Assembly: GCA_034419075.1 (NCBI GenBank)
Contig: DAOULR010000004.1
Span: 1-64,000 of the forward strand
Reading direction: 5' to 3'
Length of the DNA stretch: 64,000 nucleotides
From: E44-bin88 sp034419075
GTDB lineage: Bacteria > Chloroflexota > Dehalococcoidia > Dehalococcoidales > BS750m-G39
Positions 44,395 through 52,631 of the stretch are shown in pieces. Position numbers and translations under genes: made by a program. Below the pieces are notes generated by a model. It saw only the letters and a program-made list of their open reading frames with translations. It searched no databases and was not told where the DNA came from. Positions within the stretch are counted from its first letter, which is position 1. Each line of letters opens with the position of its first letter.

Positions 44395-44505
44395 CATGAG
44401 CGCTCTCCTTTCCAAACACGGGAGGCACCGCCGTTTCCAACGATACCCTATCGGCCTGCACCCCCTGGCTAAGGCTTTAGGATGAGCAGGCTCGGAGAGA
44501 GTATT
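44395..44505 (-). ncRNA. Moco (molybdenum/tungsten cofactor) riboswitch
   Basis: The minus strand shows the conserved blocks I know from the Moco RNA motif, in order: CTCTCTCCGAGCC, CCTAAAGCC, a CAGGGGGTGCAGGCCG block, GTTGGAAACGGC, GGTGCCTCCC and GGAAAGGAGAG. The first and last pair as the closing stem. Family members sit upstream of Moco synthesis, Moco enzyme and Mo/W transport genes. Here the motif precedes tupA and is followed by a terminator, so cofactor-rich cells would be expected to stop transporter expression. Mo-versus-W type was not determined. Confidence 0.8.
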
Positions 44506-44524
44506 TAGTTTTTCAGTTGAGTAT

Positions 44525-44552
44525 ATTATCACATCGGTTGGGGGGTAATCAA
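44525..44552 (-). promoter_or_regulatory. Promoter of the riboswitch-tup operon
   Basis: Minus strand TTGATT (44552-44547), 16-base spacer, GATAAT (44530-44525). The start would fall about 15 bases before the riboswitch. Beyond it, 44553-44829 is GC-rich with a perfect hairpin (44699-44707 with 44711-44719) and no gene. Confidence 0.6.
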
Positions 44553-44829
44553 CCCCACCCCGCCATGGCGAACGTTGGTTTTTCGTCCCAACCCTGCCTC
44601 CGCCGGAGCGGCTACGCGCAGGCAGGCCTGCCCGCCCTAATGAGTAAACTCCTTAACCTGTGGGGATACGCCCCGCCACCCTACTTGCAGGGGTTTTTAA
44701 GGGGGACGCAGTCCCCCTTTACCTTAAAAGGGCGGCGGGTGGGTATAGATAAAATCGGGGTGGGGTGGTAATCATTAGTTGCGCCGGAAAGAAAGAGGGG
44801 GATTAAAGGGGATTTTCCTCATCATTGCC

Positions 44830-44859
44830 TTGACGCTAAGGGAAGCGCTCTGCTAAAAT
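44830..44859 (+). promoter_or_regulatory. Promoter of the crotonase-dehydrogenase-thiolase operon
   Basis: TTGACG (44830-44835), 18 bases, TAAAAT (44854-44859), about 55 bases before the ATG at 44920, which has GGAAAGGAAGG as ribosome site. Confidence 0.6.
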
Positions 44860-44919
44860 CCACTCGGTTACCCCTCTTTTTTACAAACTATTTTTCAGCA
44901 CTGGAAAGGAAGGTCTGTC

Positions 44920-45690
44920 ATGGCAGTTGACTACAAGAAGGAAGGCCGGATCGCTATCTTCACCATCAACCGCCCCGAGGCACTGAATGCACTGAATGTT
45001 GAGGCGGTAGAAGAGTTTCACGAGGCACTGTTAGACTTCAGGGATGACCCTGAACTATGGGTCGGTATCGTTACTGGCGCTGGGGAGCGGGCTTTTTGCG
45101 CTGGCGCCGATATAAAGGACTGGCTACCGTTCAACAAGGCGCATCGTTATGAACCTTGGTCGGCCACGCCGTCAATAATGCGGGGATTTGATATATGGAA
45201 GCCGCTTATTGCCGCTATCAATGGCCTCGCTTTAGGCGGGGGGTTGGAAATGGCCCTGGCTTGCGATATAAGAATAGCCGCGGATAATGCTCGCTTGGGC
45301 ACACCTGAGGTAACTCTGGGTCTGATACCTCTCTGGGGAGGGACACAGAGACTGCCCCGAATGGTTCCTTGGTGTAAGGCGGCTGAGATACTGCTCATGG
45401 GAAAACCAGTAGACGCTCAGGAGGCCTACCGCATCGGCCTGGTGAACAAGGTGGTGCCTCAGGCCGAGGTTTTGTCCACGGCCAAGGAGTGGGCTGAGGC
45501 CATCTGCCAGGCAGGACCTCTGGCAGTTAGAGCGGCTAAAGAGGCTATGATTAGTGGTTATAACCTGACCTTGGAAGATGGCTTAAGGCTGGAGAACTCC
45601 CTTGGCGCTTACCTCTATGGCACCGAGGACTTCACCGAGGGCACCGCGGCTTTCGTTGAGAAGAGGAAGCCGAACTACAAGGCAAAATAA
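44920..45690 (+). CDS. Enoyl-CoA hydratase/isomerase (crotonase)
   Basis: 256 residues. The oxyanion-hole segments are AFCAGADIKDW and AAINGLALGGGLEMALACDI. The first catalytic Glu of true hydratases is expected in the segment after ALGGG, and the second, Glu in TPEVTLGLIPLWGGTQRLPR, is present. It adds water to 2-enoyl-CoA. It heads an operon with 3-hydroxyacyl-CoA dehydrogenase and thiolase, giving the last three steps of beta-oxidation or, in reverse, butyryl-CoA formation. Confidence 0.92.
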   Translation: MAVDYKKEGRIAIFTINRPEALNALNVEAVEEFHEALLDFRDDPELWVGIVTGAGERAFCAGADIKDWLPFNKAHRYEPWSATPSIMRGFDIWKPLIAAINGLALGGGLEMALACDIRIAADNARLGTPEVTLGLIPLWGGTQRLPRMVPWCKAAEILLMGKPVDAQEAYRIGLVNKVVPQAEVLSTAKEWAEAICQAGPLAVRAAKEAMISGYNLTLEDGLRLENSLGAYLYGTEDFTEGTAAFVEKRKPNYKAK

Positions 45691-45712
45691 AGTTAAGGAG
45701 AGGAGCATATAA

Positions 45713-46570
45713 ATGGAAATCAAGAAAGTCGGGGTGGTGGGTTGCGGCTCTATGGGCGCGGGCATCGCTCAGCTCTGTGCTCAGTCGGGTTTTCCGGTGG
45801 TGGTATCGGAGATAAACGACGAGCTATTGAAAAAAGGGCTGGGCTTTATCGACAAAACCTTAGCCCGCAGCGTGGAGAAAGGCAAGCTATCGCAGCCGGA
45901 CAAGGACGCTGTGATGGGGCGCATCAAGGGCACCACCAACACTAAAGATTTCGCCGACTGCGACCTGATGATTGAAGCCGCTATCGAGAACCTGGAGCTG
46001 AAGAAGAAGATATTCGCCGAGCTGGACGGCATTTGCCCGAAAGATACAATTCTGGCCACTAACACCTCCTGCCTTTCCATCATCGATATGGCCATGGTGA
46101 CCAAGCGGGTGGACAAGGTGGTGGGGCTGCACTTCTTCAACCCGGCACCGATTATGAAGCTTCTCGAAATCGTCAAGACCATCGCCACCAGCGAGGCGAC
46201 GATGACTGCCAGCCAGAAGTTCGGCGAGAAGCTGGGCAAGACCACCGTCGTCGCCCAGGACGCCCCCGGCTTTATCGTTAACCGCCTCTGGATACCCTTC
46301 CTGCTTCATTGCATCCGCCTCTACGAAGAGGGAGTCGCCAGCCGTGAGGATATCGATAACGCCATCCAGCTGGGCTTAAACTACCCCATGGGCCCGCTGA
46401 CCCTCTCCGACATGGTGGGTATTGACGTGGTAAAGTTCGTTTCCGACGCCCTCTACGAGCAGCTTAAAGACCCCCGCTACATCGTGCCTACATTAGTGGA
46501 CAAGATGGTGGCGGCGGGGTGGCTGGGGCGCAAGACGGGCAAGGGTTTCTACGACTACACTGATAAATAG
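45713..46570 (+). CDS. 3-hydroxyacyl-CoA (3-hydroxybutyryl-CoA) dehydrogenase
   Basis: 285 residues, the length of the short clostridial Hbd type. NAD-binding motif VGVVGCGSMGAGIAQLCAQS; catalytic His in GLHFFNPAPIMKLLEIV with Glu at its end; C-terminal dimerisation domain with NYPMGPLTLSDMVGIDVV. AAGGAGAGGAG precedes the ATG, 22 bp after the crotonase stop. Confidence 0.95.
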   Translation: MEIKKVGVVGCGSMGAGIAQLCAQSGFPVVVSEINDELLKKGLGFIDKTLARSVEKGKLSQPDKDAVMGRIKGTTNTKDFADCDLMIEAAIENLELKKKIFAELDGICPKDTILATNTSCLSIIDMAMVTKRVDKVVGLHFFNPAPIMKLLEIVKTIATSEATMTASQKFGEKLGKTTVVAQDAPGFIVNRLWIPFLLHCIRLYEEGVASREDIDNAIQLGLNYPMGPLTLSDMVGIDVVKFVSDALYEQLKDPRYIVPTLVDKMVAAGWLGRKTGKGFYDYTDK

Positions 46571-46606
46571 CGTTTAGAGTTTAGCCAGTTATAAGGAGGC
46601 ACTCTT

Positions 46607-47887
46607 ATGACCGAGGTGGTAATTGTCAGCGGGGTGAGAACAGCCATAGCTAACTACGGCGGTGCCTTGCAGAATACACCCGTGATGAAGCTGGGCAGCA
46701 TTGTTATCAAGGAGGCGCTGAAGAGGGCTGGTTTACGTCCCAAGAAGGGCTCGCCCGATGCCAGCTTCGTGCCCGGTGCGCTCAAAGGGGACGAGCTCAT
46801 CGAACTGGAGAAGAAGTACTTCGACTGGGATGAATCCTCAAAAGAGGTGCAGATAGACGAGGTCATCATGGGCAACGTCCTCCAGGCGGGGCAGGGTCAG
46901 AACACCGCCCGCCAGGCGTCCATAAATGCCGGTATTCCCAAAGAGGTGAACGCCTACACGGTGAATAAGATTTGCGCCTCGGGAATGAAGGCGGTAGCGC
47001 TGGCTGCCCAGTCCATCAAGGCGGGCGATGCCGAAGCCATCGTCGCTGGCGGTATGGAGAACATGAGCGCTGTGCCTTACTACCTGCCCAGCGCCCGCTG
47101 GGGGGCCCGGATGTTCAACGCCGAGATGATTGACGGCATGGTCCATGACGGGCTCTGGGAGATATTCTATAACTACCACATGGGTCTGACCTCGGAGAAT
47201 ATCGCCGAGAAATACAGCATCAGCCGCGAGGAGCAGGACAAGCTGGCTATGCTCAGCCACCAGAGGGCACTGGCGGCGGTAAAGGATGGCACCTTCCGTC
47301 AGGAGGTAGTGCCCGTCGAGGTCAAGGTCAAGAAAGAAGTCAAGCAGTTTGACACCGACGAGCACCCCCGTGAGACCAATATGGAGGCTCTGGCCAAGCT
47401 GCCCCCGGTATTCAAGAAGGACGGCTCGGTGACGGCGGGCAACGCCTCGGGCATCACCGACGGCGCTGCCGCCATGGTAGTAATGTCGGCGGATAAGGCT
47501 AAAGAGCTGGACTTAAAGCCGATGGCTAAGGTCAGGTCTTATGCCTCCGGTGGCGTCGACCCCGCCTATATGGGGCTGGGGGCGGTGCCCGCGACGCGTA
47601 AGGCGCTTAAACTGGCTGGAGTTGATTTAAAGGATATCGACTGCATCGAGCTTAACGAAGCCTTTGCTTCGCAGGCTATCGGGGTGATGAAGGAGCTGGG
47701 CGTTGGCACCGACAAGGTGAATCCCCATGGCAGCGGTATCTCGTTGGGGCACCCTATCGGCTGCACGGGGGCCCGAATCATGGTTACCCTGATGTACGAG
47801 ATGAGGCGGCGGAACTACCAGCTGGGGTTGGCCACGCTTTGTATCGGCGGCGGGCAGGGGATGGCGGTCGTCTTGGAAAAGGCTTAA
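46607..47887 (+). CDS. Acetyl-CoA acetyltransferase (thiolase) with an internal insertion
   Basis: 426 residues against ~392 usual. Cys123 in NKICASGMKAV is the acyl-binding nucleophile. The His of GHPIGCTGAR and Cys412 in LCIGGGQG complete the active site. The extra ~34 residues lie at about 47-82 (from KKGSPDASFVPGALK to WDESSKEVQI), before the segment VIMGNVLQAGQGQNTARQA that normally follows the first helix. They are charged and likely form a surface loop. Third gene of the operon. Confidence 0.93.
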   Translation: MTEVVIVSGVRTAIANYGGALQNTPVMKLGSIVIKEALKRAGLRPKKGSPDASFVPGALKGDELIELEKKYFDWDESSKEVQIDEVIMGNVLQAGQGQNTARQASINAGIPKEVNAYTVNKICASGMKAVALAAQSIKAGDAEAIVAGGMENMSAVPYYLPSARWGARMFNAEMIDGMVHDGLWEIFYNYHMGLTSENIAEKYSISREEQDKLAMLSHQRALAAVKDGTFRQEVVPVEVKVKKEVKQFDTDEHPRETNMEALAKLPPVFKKDGSVTAGNASGITDGAAAMVVMSADKAKELDLKPMAKVRSYASGGVDPAYMGLGAVPATRKALKLAGVDLKDIDCIELNEAFASQAIGVMKELGVGTDKVNPHGSGISLGHPIGCTGARIMVTLMYEMRRRNYQLGLATLCIGGGQGMAVVLEKA

Positions 47888-47888
47888 G

Positions 47889-48065
47889 CTATTTGCCCCG
47901 CTTGGCGTAGTCGGGGCACCAGGTAGCGTTGGGCCTTTCGGGGCGGTGGCAGGTGCTGCGCCAGTCCCACTTGCAGCTATCGCAGAGGAAGACGTTCTTC
48001 CCCATCATCTTCTTGAACCGAATCTTGAGCCTATCGCCCCATGAGGGCTTAGTCTTGACTTTCAT
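47889..48065 (-). CDS. Small Cys-rich, probably zinc-binding protein
   Basis: 58 residues from ATG 48065. A basic N-terminus (GDRLKIRFKKMMGKNVF) is followed by CDSCKWDWRSTCHRPERPNA and a final Cys in TWCPDY, giving four Cys suited to bind zinc or an FeS cluster. Family not recognised. Convergent with the thiolase gene, one base between stops. A longer start at 48116 has no better ribosome site. Confidence 0.65.
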   Translation of the reverse strand: MKVKTKPSWGDRLKIRFKKMMGKNVFLCDSCKWDWRSTCHRPERPNATWCPDYAKRGK

Positions 48066-48138
48066 GGCATCCCCGATTTCTGTATAGAATATAGCAGATA
48101 GAGTGCTATTTGGCAACGATTAATTTGGCTAAGACAAA

Positions 48139-48167
48139 GAGGCTGCACCTGAATAAGGTACAGCCTC
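48139..48167 (-). terminator. Terminator of the muconolactone-isomerase-like gene
   Basis: A 12-bp stem (48139-48150 with 48156-48167, one mismatch) lies 24 bases after the stop of the gene at 48191; on the minus strand it is followed by TTTGTCTT. Confidence 0.7.
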
Positions 48168-48190
48168 CTATTTAATCCAATACGGTCTGG

Positions 48191-48523
48191 TTATCCGGGT
48201 GGTCCGGGCATCATTTTTTCCGCCATCTTGAAGCCCTCGATAAGGGTCTTCATTGCCGAGAAGCCTTCACTCAGCGGATAAACCTCGAAATTCGCGTAGT
48301 TGAGTATAGGTACAGCGCCTTGGTTTTTAACCCATTCTTCGGCATTTTTCTGTTCAAGGATAACCACACTACAGCCCGCGGGTGAATAGTAAAATTCTAA
48401 GAGTTCACCTGCTTTCCTCTGCTGCTCCAAGGCAGCCACGCTCACCTCCATTATCTGTCTGGCTACAGCTGGCGGAAGTGCTGATGCCGTGTCCTTCATT
48501 TTGGCTATGACCAGGAATTTCAT
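48191..48523 (-). CDS. Muconolactone-isomerase-like ferredoxin-fold protein
   Basis: 110 residues from ATG 48523, with AAAGGAGAAAA upstream. It begins MKFLVIAKMKD, has a helical middle (QIMEVSVAALEQQRKAGELL) and a FYYSPAGCSVVILE strand pair, the pattern of small dimeric alpha/beta-barrel proteins such as muconolactone delta-isomerase. Its enzymatic role is not known from the sequence. The frame continues to an ATG at 48586 right after a full-length Shine-Dalgarno, with too little spacing to be used well. The gene has its own strong promoter and an attenuator-like leader. Confidence 0.65.
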   Translation of the reverse strand: MKFLVIAKMKDTASALPPAVARQIMEVSVAALEQQRKAGELLEFYYSPAGCSVVILEQKNAEEWVKNQGAVPILNYANFEVYPLSEGFSAMKTLIEGFKMAEKMMPGPPG

Positions 48524-48614
48524 TTTTCTCCTTTGGTTATAAGAATTTATTAGTGGCTGAGGTTGGTATTTGTTTTTAACTGGCATCACCTCCTTTGCCG
48601 CAAGTCTAGATAAA

Positions 48615-48663
48615 CAAAAAGGCACCAGCGACCACCACATTTTCTTCTGGCGGTTACCAGTGC
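48615..48663 (-). promoter_or_regulatory. Leader terminator/attenuator
   Basis: A 15-bp stem with several G-T pairs (48622-48636 with 48649-48663) is followed on the minus strand by TTTTTGTTT, inside the 5' leader of the gene at 48191-48523. An upstream ACCAGC (within 48691-48700) could pair with GCTGGT of the 3' arm and act as antiterminator. This is the anatomy of a regulated leader. I do not recognise a known riboswitch class. Confidence 0.6.
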
Positions 48664-48717
48664 TCTTTTCATCGGCCTCTATTGTTCCTTAAGGCTGGTT
48701 TATTTAAGGAGGATTTC

Positions 48718-48745
48718 ATTATACCATTCGCTACGGCATTGTCAA
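48718..48745 (-). promoter_or_regulatory. Strong promoter upstream of the attenuator
   Basis: Minus strand TTGACA (48745-48740), 16 bases, TATAAT (48723-48718), with TG before the -10. The predicted start gives a ~185-base leader. Confidence 0.8.
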
Positions 48746-48821
48746 TGCTTTGAATTCAAGGTATTCCTCTATGTGCGCAATTGTGGTAGAATAGGGCGGT
48801 ATTCTAGCGGGGGATAGTATT

Positions 48822-49802
48822 ATGGCCATCCCGAGAATGAGAAGAGGCAAAAAGGTCGCTCCCGAGGTAGCGCCGGAGGCGGGGAAACTCAACATTAATG
48901 CCATCACCGAGGACGAGCTGACCTGGATTAATATCGAGTCGCCGACCAAAGAGGAGACGGACTATCTGGCTGAGCACTACCCCTTCCACCCCCTCGACCT
49001 GGACGACTGCCTGAGCCGCATCCAACGGCCCAAGATAGACCGCTACGACGAATATCTTTTCCTGGTCTTTCACTTTCCCGTCTTCAGCCCCCAGGCCAGG
49101 GTGACCACACCCAGCCAGGTTTCGGTTTTCATCGGGTCGAACTACCTTATCACCCTGCACAAGGGCGACCTGAAACCGCTGGTGAACCTGTTTAACCAGT
49201 GCCAGAGCGAAGAAGAGATAAGAAAAGAGCACTTCAGCCAGGGCTCGGGCTACCTGCTCTACCGTATCATCGACCGCCTGGTGGACTACTGCTTCCCCAT
49301 ACTCAATAAAATAGGGGGCAACATCGAGGCGGTGGAGGACGCCATCTTCGCCGTGAAGGCACGGCGGACGGTGCGGGAAATCTCGACACTGCGGCGGGAC
49401 GTTATCTCCTTCCGCCGCATTATCTGGCCGATGCGGGCGGTTATCGGTGGCATCGAGCCTAAAATCCGCCGCTATTCCAAGATGGACCTGGAGGTCTATT
49501 TTGGGGATACCGTTGACCACCTGGACAAGATATGGGATGCCCTCGATGAATATAAAGAGATTATCGAAGGTCTGAATGATACCTACGATTCCCTGGCCAG
49601 CAACCGCACCAACGAGGTCATGCGCATGCTGACCGTTATCGCCACCATCCTGCTACCGCTGACGGTCATCGCCTCTATCTACGGGATGAATGTACCCCTG
49701 CCTTTCCAGGAATCGCACTATTCCTTCGTCATCGTCTTCTCCATCTGGGCGCTGGTGGTGGCTGGCATGCTCTATTTCTTCCGACGTCACCACTGGATAT
49801 AA
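48822..49802 (+). CDS. corA: CorA-family Mg2+/Co2+ transporter
   Basis: 326 residues. The large cytoplasmic N-domain (EDELTWINIESPTKEETDYL) leads to the long stalk helix and two C-terminal membrane helices. The selectivity motif YGMN is present (IYGMNVPLPF), and a basic C-terminus follows the last helix. Forms a pentameric channel for divalent cations. Confidence 0.92.
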   Translation: MAIPRMRRGKKVAPEVAPEAGKLNINAITEDELTWINIESPTKEETDYLAEHYPFHPLDLDDCLSRIQRPKIDRYDEYLFLVFHFPVFSPQARVTTPSQVSVFIGSNYLITLHKGDLKPLVNLFNQCQSEEEIRKEHFSQGSGYLLYRIIDRLVDYCFPILNKIGGNIEAVEDAIFAVKARRTVREISTLRRDVISFRRIIWPMRAVIGGIEPKIRRYSKMDLEVYFGDTVDHLDKIWDALDEYKEIIEGLNDTYDSLASNRTNEVMRMLTVIATILLPLTVIASIYGMNVPLPFQESHYSFVIVFSIWALVVAGMLYFFRRHHWI

Positions 49803-49818
49803 CGGTTAAGATATAAAG

Positions 49819-50484
49819 ATGAAGGTCTCGCACCGACTGCTTATTATCGCTGCCCTCTTTATTACCTGTTTTATCACCGCCAACATAATCTCGGTAAAGA
49901 TGATAAGCCTGGGGCCCTTTATCGTCTTCGCCGGCGTTTTTATCTTCCCCATAAGCTACATCATCGGCGACGTGCTCACCGAGGTCTACGGCTACCGCAT
50001 CGCCCGGCGGGTCATCTGGCTTGGTTTTGCCTGTAACCTTATCTTCGTTATCTTCGCCTGGATAGGGCAGATAGTGCCGGGAGCTTTGGGCTGGGAGCTG
50101 CAGGGCGCCTACGAGAGCATACTGGGCTATACGCCGCGGCTGCTTCTGGCCTCGGTCTGCGGCTACCTGGTGGGGGAGTTCGCCAACTCCTACGTACTGG
50201 CCAAGATGAAGGTTTTCACCGAGGGACGCTGGCTCTGGAGCCGAACCATCGGTTCGACCATAATCGGGGAGGGGCTGGATACCGCCGTCTTTGCCACGTT
50301 GGCCACCGTCGGCACCCCCTTCTTCATGCCGACCGTAATCCTGAGCCAGTGGCTGGTGAAGGTGGTGGTGGAAGTCATCGCCACGCCCGCCACCTACGCC
50401 GTGGTCGGCTACCTGAAGCGGAAGGAGGGCATCGACACCTACGACCGCCGCACCAATTTCAATCCCTTCCGCGTTCTAGGCTAG
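49819..50484 (+). CDS. VUT-family transporter, YhhQ-like queuosine precursor importer
   Basis: 221 residues, about six membrane helices. Family motif FPISYIIGDVLTEVYGYRIA and the segment EFANSYVLAKMKVFTEGRWL are typical of YhhQ/VUT proteins, which take up 7-deazaguanine queuosine precursors. 16 bp after corA on the same strand. No tgt or que genes are nearby, so the substrate is assigned by family only. Confidence 0.88.
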   Translation: MKVSHRLLIIAALFITCFITANIISVKMISLGPFIVFAGVFIFPISYIIGDVLTEVYGYRIARRVIWLGFACNLIFVIFAWIGQIVPGALGWELQGAYESILGYTPRLLLASVCGYLVGEFANSYVLAKMKVFTEGRWLWSRTIGSTIIGEGLDTAVFATLATVGTPFFMPTVILSQWLVKVVVEVIATPATYAVVGYLKRKEGIDTYDRRTNFNPFRVLG

Positions 50485-50505
50485 ACTATGGAGAGTGAGT
50501 GAAAG

Positions 50506-51273
50506 ATGAAGATTCGTTTTCTGGGGGCACACAACTGCGAGACAAAAGACACCAGGCTCATCAGCCTGCTGATTGACGATGTCTTGGCCATAGACGCTGG
50601 CGGGCTTAGCTCCGGTTTATCATTAGAGGCGCAGCATAAAATCGAGGCGGTGCTGCTCACCCACCAGCACTATGACCACGTGCGCGATATACCCACGCTG
50701 GGCATGAATCTTTTCCTGGGCGGCGCCAGTACCACCGTCTACTCCATACCGAAGGTGCTCGAGGTGGTGGAGGATAACCTGATGAACGAGGTGATTTACC
50801 CCGCTTTCCGCTTTAAAGTGCCCGATAAGCCGACCATTAAATTCAGCGTCGTCGAGCCAGATAAACCGCAAAAGATTCTGGGCTACGAAGTTTTAGCCGT
50901 TCCGGTAAAGCACAGCGTGCCCACCGTGGGCTATCAGCTCAGTGATGATAATAAGAGCTTTTTCTACACCTCGGATACGGGGCCAGGGCTGGCCGAGTGC
51001 TGGGAGAAGGTTTCGCCACAACTGCTCATCATCGAGGTCACCGGCTCCAATAGATTCATGGAGTGGGCGGCGGAGGGGGGTCACCTTACGCCCTCGCTGC
51101 TGCAGCAGGAGCTCGAGGACTTCAGGAAGCTCAAGGGCTACCTGCCCCGTACCATCATCGTGCACATGACCCCGCACCTGGAGAAGGAGATAGCGGAGGA
51201 GGTGGCCAAGGTGGCTAAAGCCCTGGACGCTTCCATAACCCTGGCCCGTGAGGGGCTGGAGATTAGCCTGTAA
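50506..51273 (+). CDS. Metallo-beta-lactamase-fold hydrolase
   Basis: 255 residues. Metal ligands: LLTHQHYDHVRD (HxHxDH type), His in PVKHSVPTVG, Asp in YTSDTGPG and a late His in IIVHMTPHLEKE. The N-terminal strand MKIRFLGAHNCETKD and this ligand set recall class II cAMP phosphodiesterases and RNase Z-like proteins. Substrate not assignable. Overlaps nothing; 19 bp before the Mut7-C gene. Confidence 0.85.
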   Translation: MKIRFLGAHNCETKDTRLISLLIDDVLAIDAGGLSSGLSLEAQHKIEAVLLTHQHYDHVRDIPTLGMNLFLGGASTTVYSIPKVLEVVEDNLMNEVIYPAFRFKVPDKPTIKFSVVEPDKPQKILGYEVLAVPVKHSVPTVGYQLSDDNKSFFYTSDTGPGLAECWEKVSPQLLIIEVTGSNRFMEWAAEGGHLTPSLLQQELEDFRKLKGYLPRTIIVHMTPHLEKEIAEEVAKVAKALDASITLAREGLEISL

Positions 51274-51292
51274 GATTCCCGTCGGGGGTGAT

Positions 51293-51772
51293 ATGTCAGA
51301 CACCCCGAAGTTTATCGTCGACCATAATGTGGGCAAGCTGACCAAGTGGCTGCGGCTCATGGGCTATGACGCCCGCTTCTTCCGGGGTAAAAGCGATGCC
51401 GAGCTGGTGGCTATCGCCCTTAAAGAGGGCAGGATAATATTAACTAGGGACACCCGCATTATGCAGCGGCGGCTGGTAACCAAAGGCAGGCTCAAGGCCT
51501 TGCTTATCGCCAGCGACCAGCCCGAACAACAGATTCGTCAGCTAATCGACAGCCTGAACCTCGATTACCGCTTTAATCCCTTTAGCCTCTGCCTGGAGTG
51601 CAACCAGCCCCTGGTGGAGAGAAAAAAGGCGGAGCTGAAGGACTTGGTGCCTCCCTACGTCTTCAAGACGCAAGACCAGTTCCGGCAGTGCCCGTCCTGC
51701 CAGCGTATCTACTGGCGGGGGACGCACTGGCGGGCGATGACGCGGAGGCTGGAGGGGCTGGGGGGTGGTTAG
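51293..51772 (+). CDS. Mut7-C RNase-domain protein with zinc ribbon
   Basis: 159 residues from ATG 51293 (GGGGGTG upstream); a longer frame from 51248 overlaps the preceding gene and is less likely. N-terminal PIN-like Mut7-C domain with acidic residues in FIVDHNVGKLTKWLR and IILTRDTRI; C-terminal zinc ribbon with CLECNQPL and CPSCQRIYWRGTHWRAM. Predicted RNase; biological target unknown. Confidence 0.88.
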   Translation: MSDTPKFIVDHNVGKLTKWLRLMGYDARFFRGKSDAELVAIALKEGRIILTRDTRIMQRRLVTKGRLKALLIASDQPEQQIRQLIDSLNLDYRFNPFSLCLECNQPLVERKKAELKDLVPPYVFKTQDQFRQCPSCQRIYWRGTHWRAMTRRLEGLGGG

Positions 51773-51786
51773 TACCTTTGCCTCTC

Positions 51787-51815
51787 TTGACCGCAGCCCA
51801 GTATATTGCTACACT
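51787..51815 (+). promoter_or_regulatory. Promoter of the second crotonase gene
   Basis: TTGACC (51787-51792), 17 bases, TACACT (51810-51815); the ATG lies at 51845 after GTGGAGG. Confidence 0.55.
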
Positions 51816-51844
51816 TCACAATGATAATAGTGGAGGCATAAACG

Positions 51845-52609
51845 ATGGCTTTTAAGAAGATTCTGCTGGAGAAGAAAGAGGGGGCGGCCAAGATTACTAT
51901 TAACCTGCCGCCATTGAACATCCTGGATATTCCTACCCTTGAGGAGATGAACCAGGCGCTGGCCGAGCTTAGGGAGGATGATGAGGTGAAGGTGGTGGCC
52001 ATTACCGGCTCGGGAGAGAAGGCTTTCTCGGCGGGGGTAGCCGTCGGCGACCACCTGGGCGATAAGCTGCCCAAGATGGTCGAGGTCTTCCACAAGCTTT
52101 TCGTAGCGCTAATCGAGGTGGATAAGCCGACCATCGCCCTGGTCAATGGGGTGGCGCTGGGTGGGGGCTGTGAGATAGTGGCTGGCTGCGATATGGCGGT
52201 GGCCTCGGATAAGGCGAAGCTGGGCCAGCCCGAGATTAAGCTGGGGGTCTATCCGCCGCCAGCATCGGTGCTCTTCCCCAGGATAATGGGGCGGCAGAAG
52301 GCCTTCGAGCTTATCCTTTCCGGGGACAGCATCAGCGCCCAGGAGGCGGAGAGAATCGGGCTGGTCAATAAGGTTGTCCCCGCCGCCGAATTCAATAAGG
52401 GGTGCGAGGAGTTTATCAAGCGTTTTACGTCCAATAGCGGGCTGACACTGACCCAGGCGCGGCGGGCGCTTTACCGTAACTTCGACCTGAATTTCTATGA
52501 GGCTCTGGAAGCCACCGGCGTCGATGCCACTATGGTCATGGCCGGGGAGAACAGCGTCGAGGGGCTGTCCGCCTTCCTGGAGAAGAGGAAGCCAATCTGG
52601 ATAAGATAG
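51845..52609 (+). CDS. Enoyl-CoA hydratase family protein, dienoyl-CoA hydratase-like
   Basis: 254 residues. Crotonase motifs: AFSAGVAVGDHLGDKLPKMV and ALVNGVALGGGCEIVAGCDM, then GQPEIKLGVYPPPASVLFPR. The first oxyanion segment is GVAVGDH, not the common GADIKE. The GGGCE and GQPEIKLGV(Y/F)PP features recall cyclohexa-1,5-diene-1-carboxyl-CoA hydratases of anaerobic benzoate degradation, but an ordinary hydratase cannot be excluded. It appears to head the run nnr-coaX-coaBC-valS. Confidence 0.8.
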   Translation: MAFKKILLEKKEGAAKITINLPPLNILDIPTLEEMNQALAELREDDEVKVVAITGSGEKAFSAGVAVGDHLGDKLPKMVEVFHKLFVALIEVDKPTIALVNGVALGGGCEIVAGCDMAVASDKAKLGQPEIKLGVYPPPASVLFPRIMGRQKAFELILSGDSISAQEAERIGLVNKVVPAAEFNKGCEEFIKRFTSNSGLTLTQARRALYRNFDLNFYEALEATGVDATMVMAGENSVEGLSAFLEKRKPIWIR

Positions 52610-52631
52610 TCTTTTACGGAGGTAGAGGGAA

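Noticed and set aside
44699..44719. Perfect GC hairpin upstream of the crotonase operon considered as a terminator.
   Set aside because: It has no gene ending before it on the plus strand and only a short T-run; its role is unclear.
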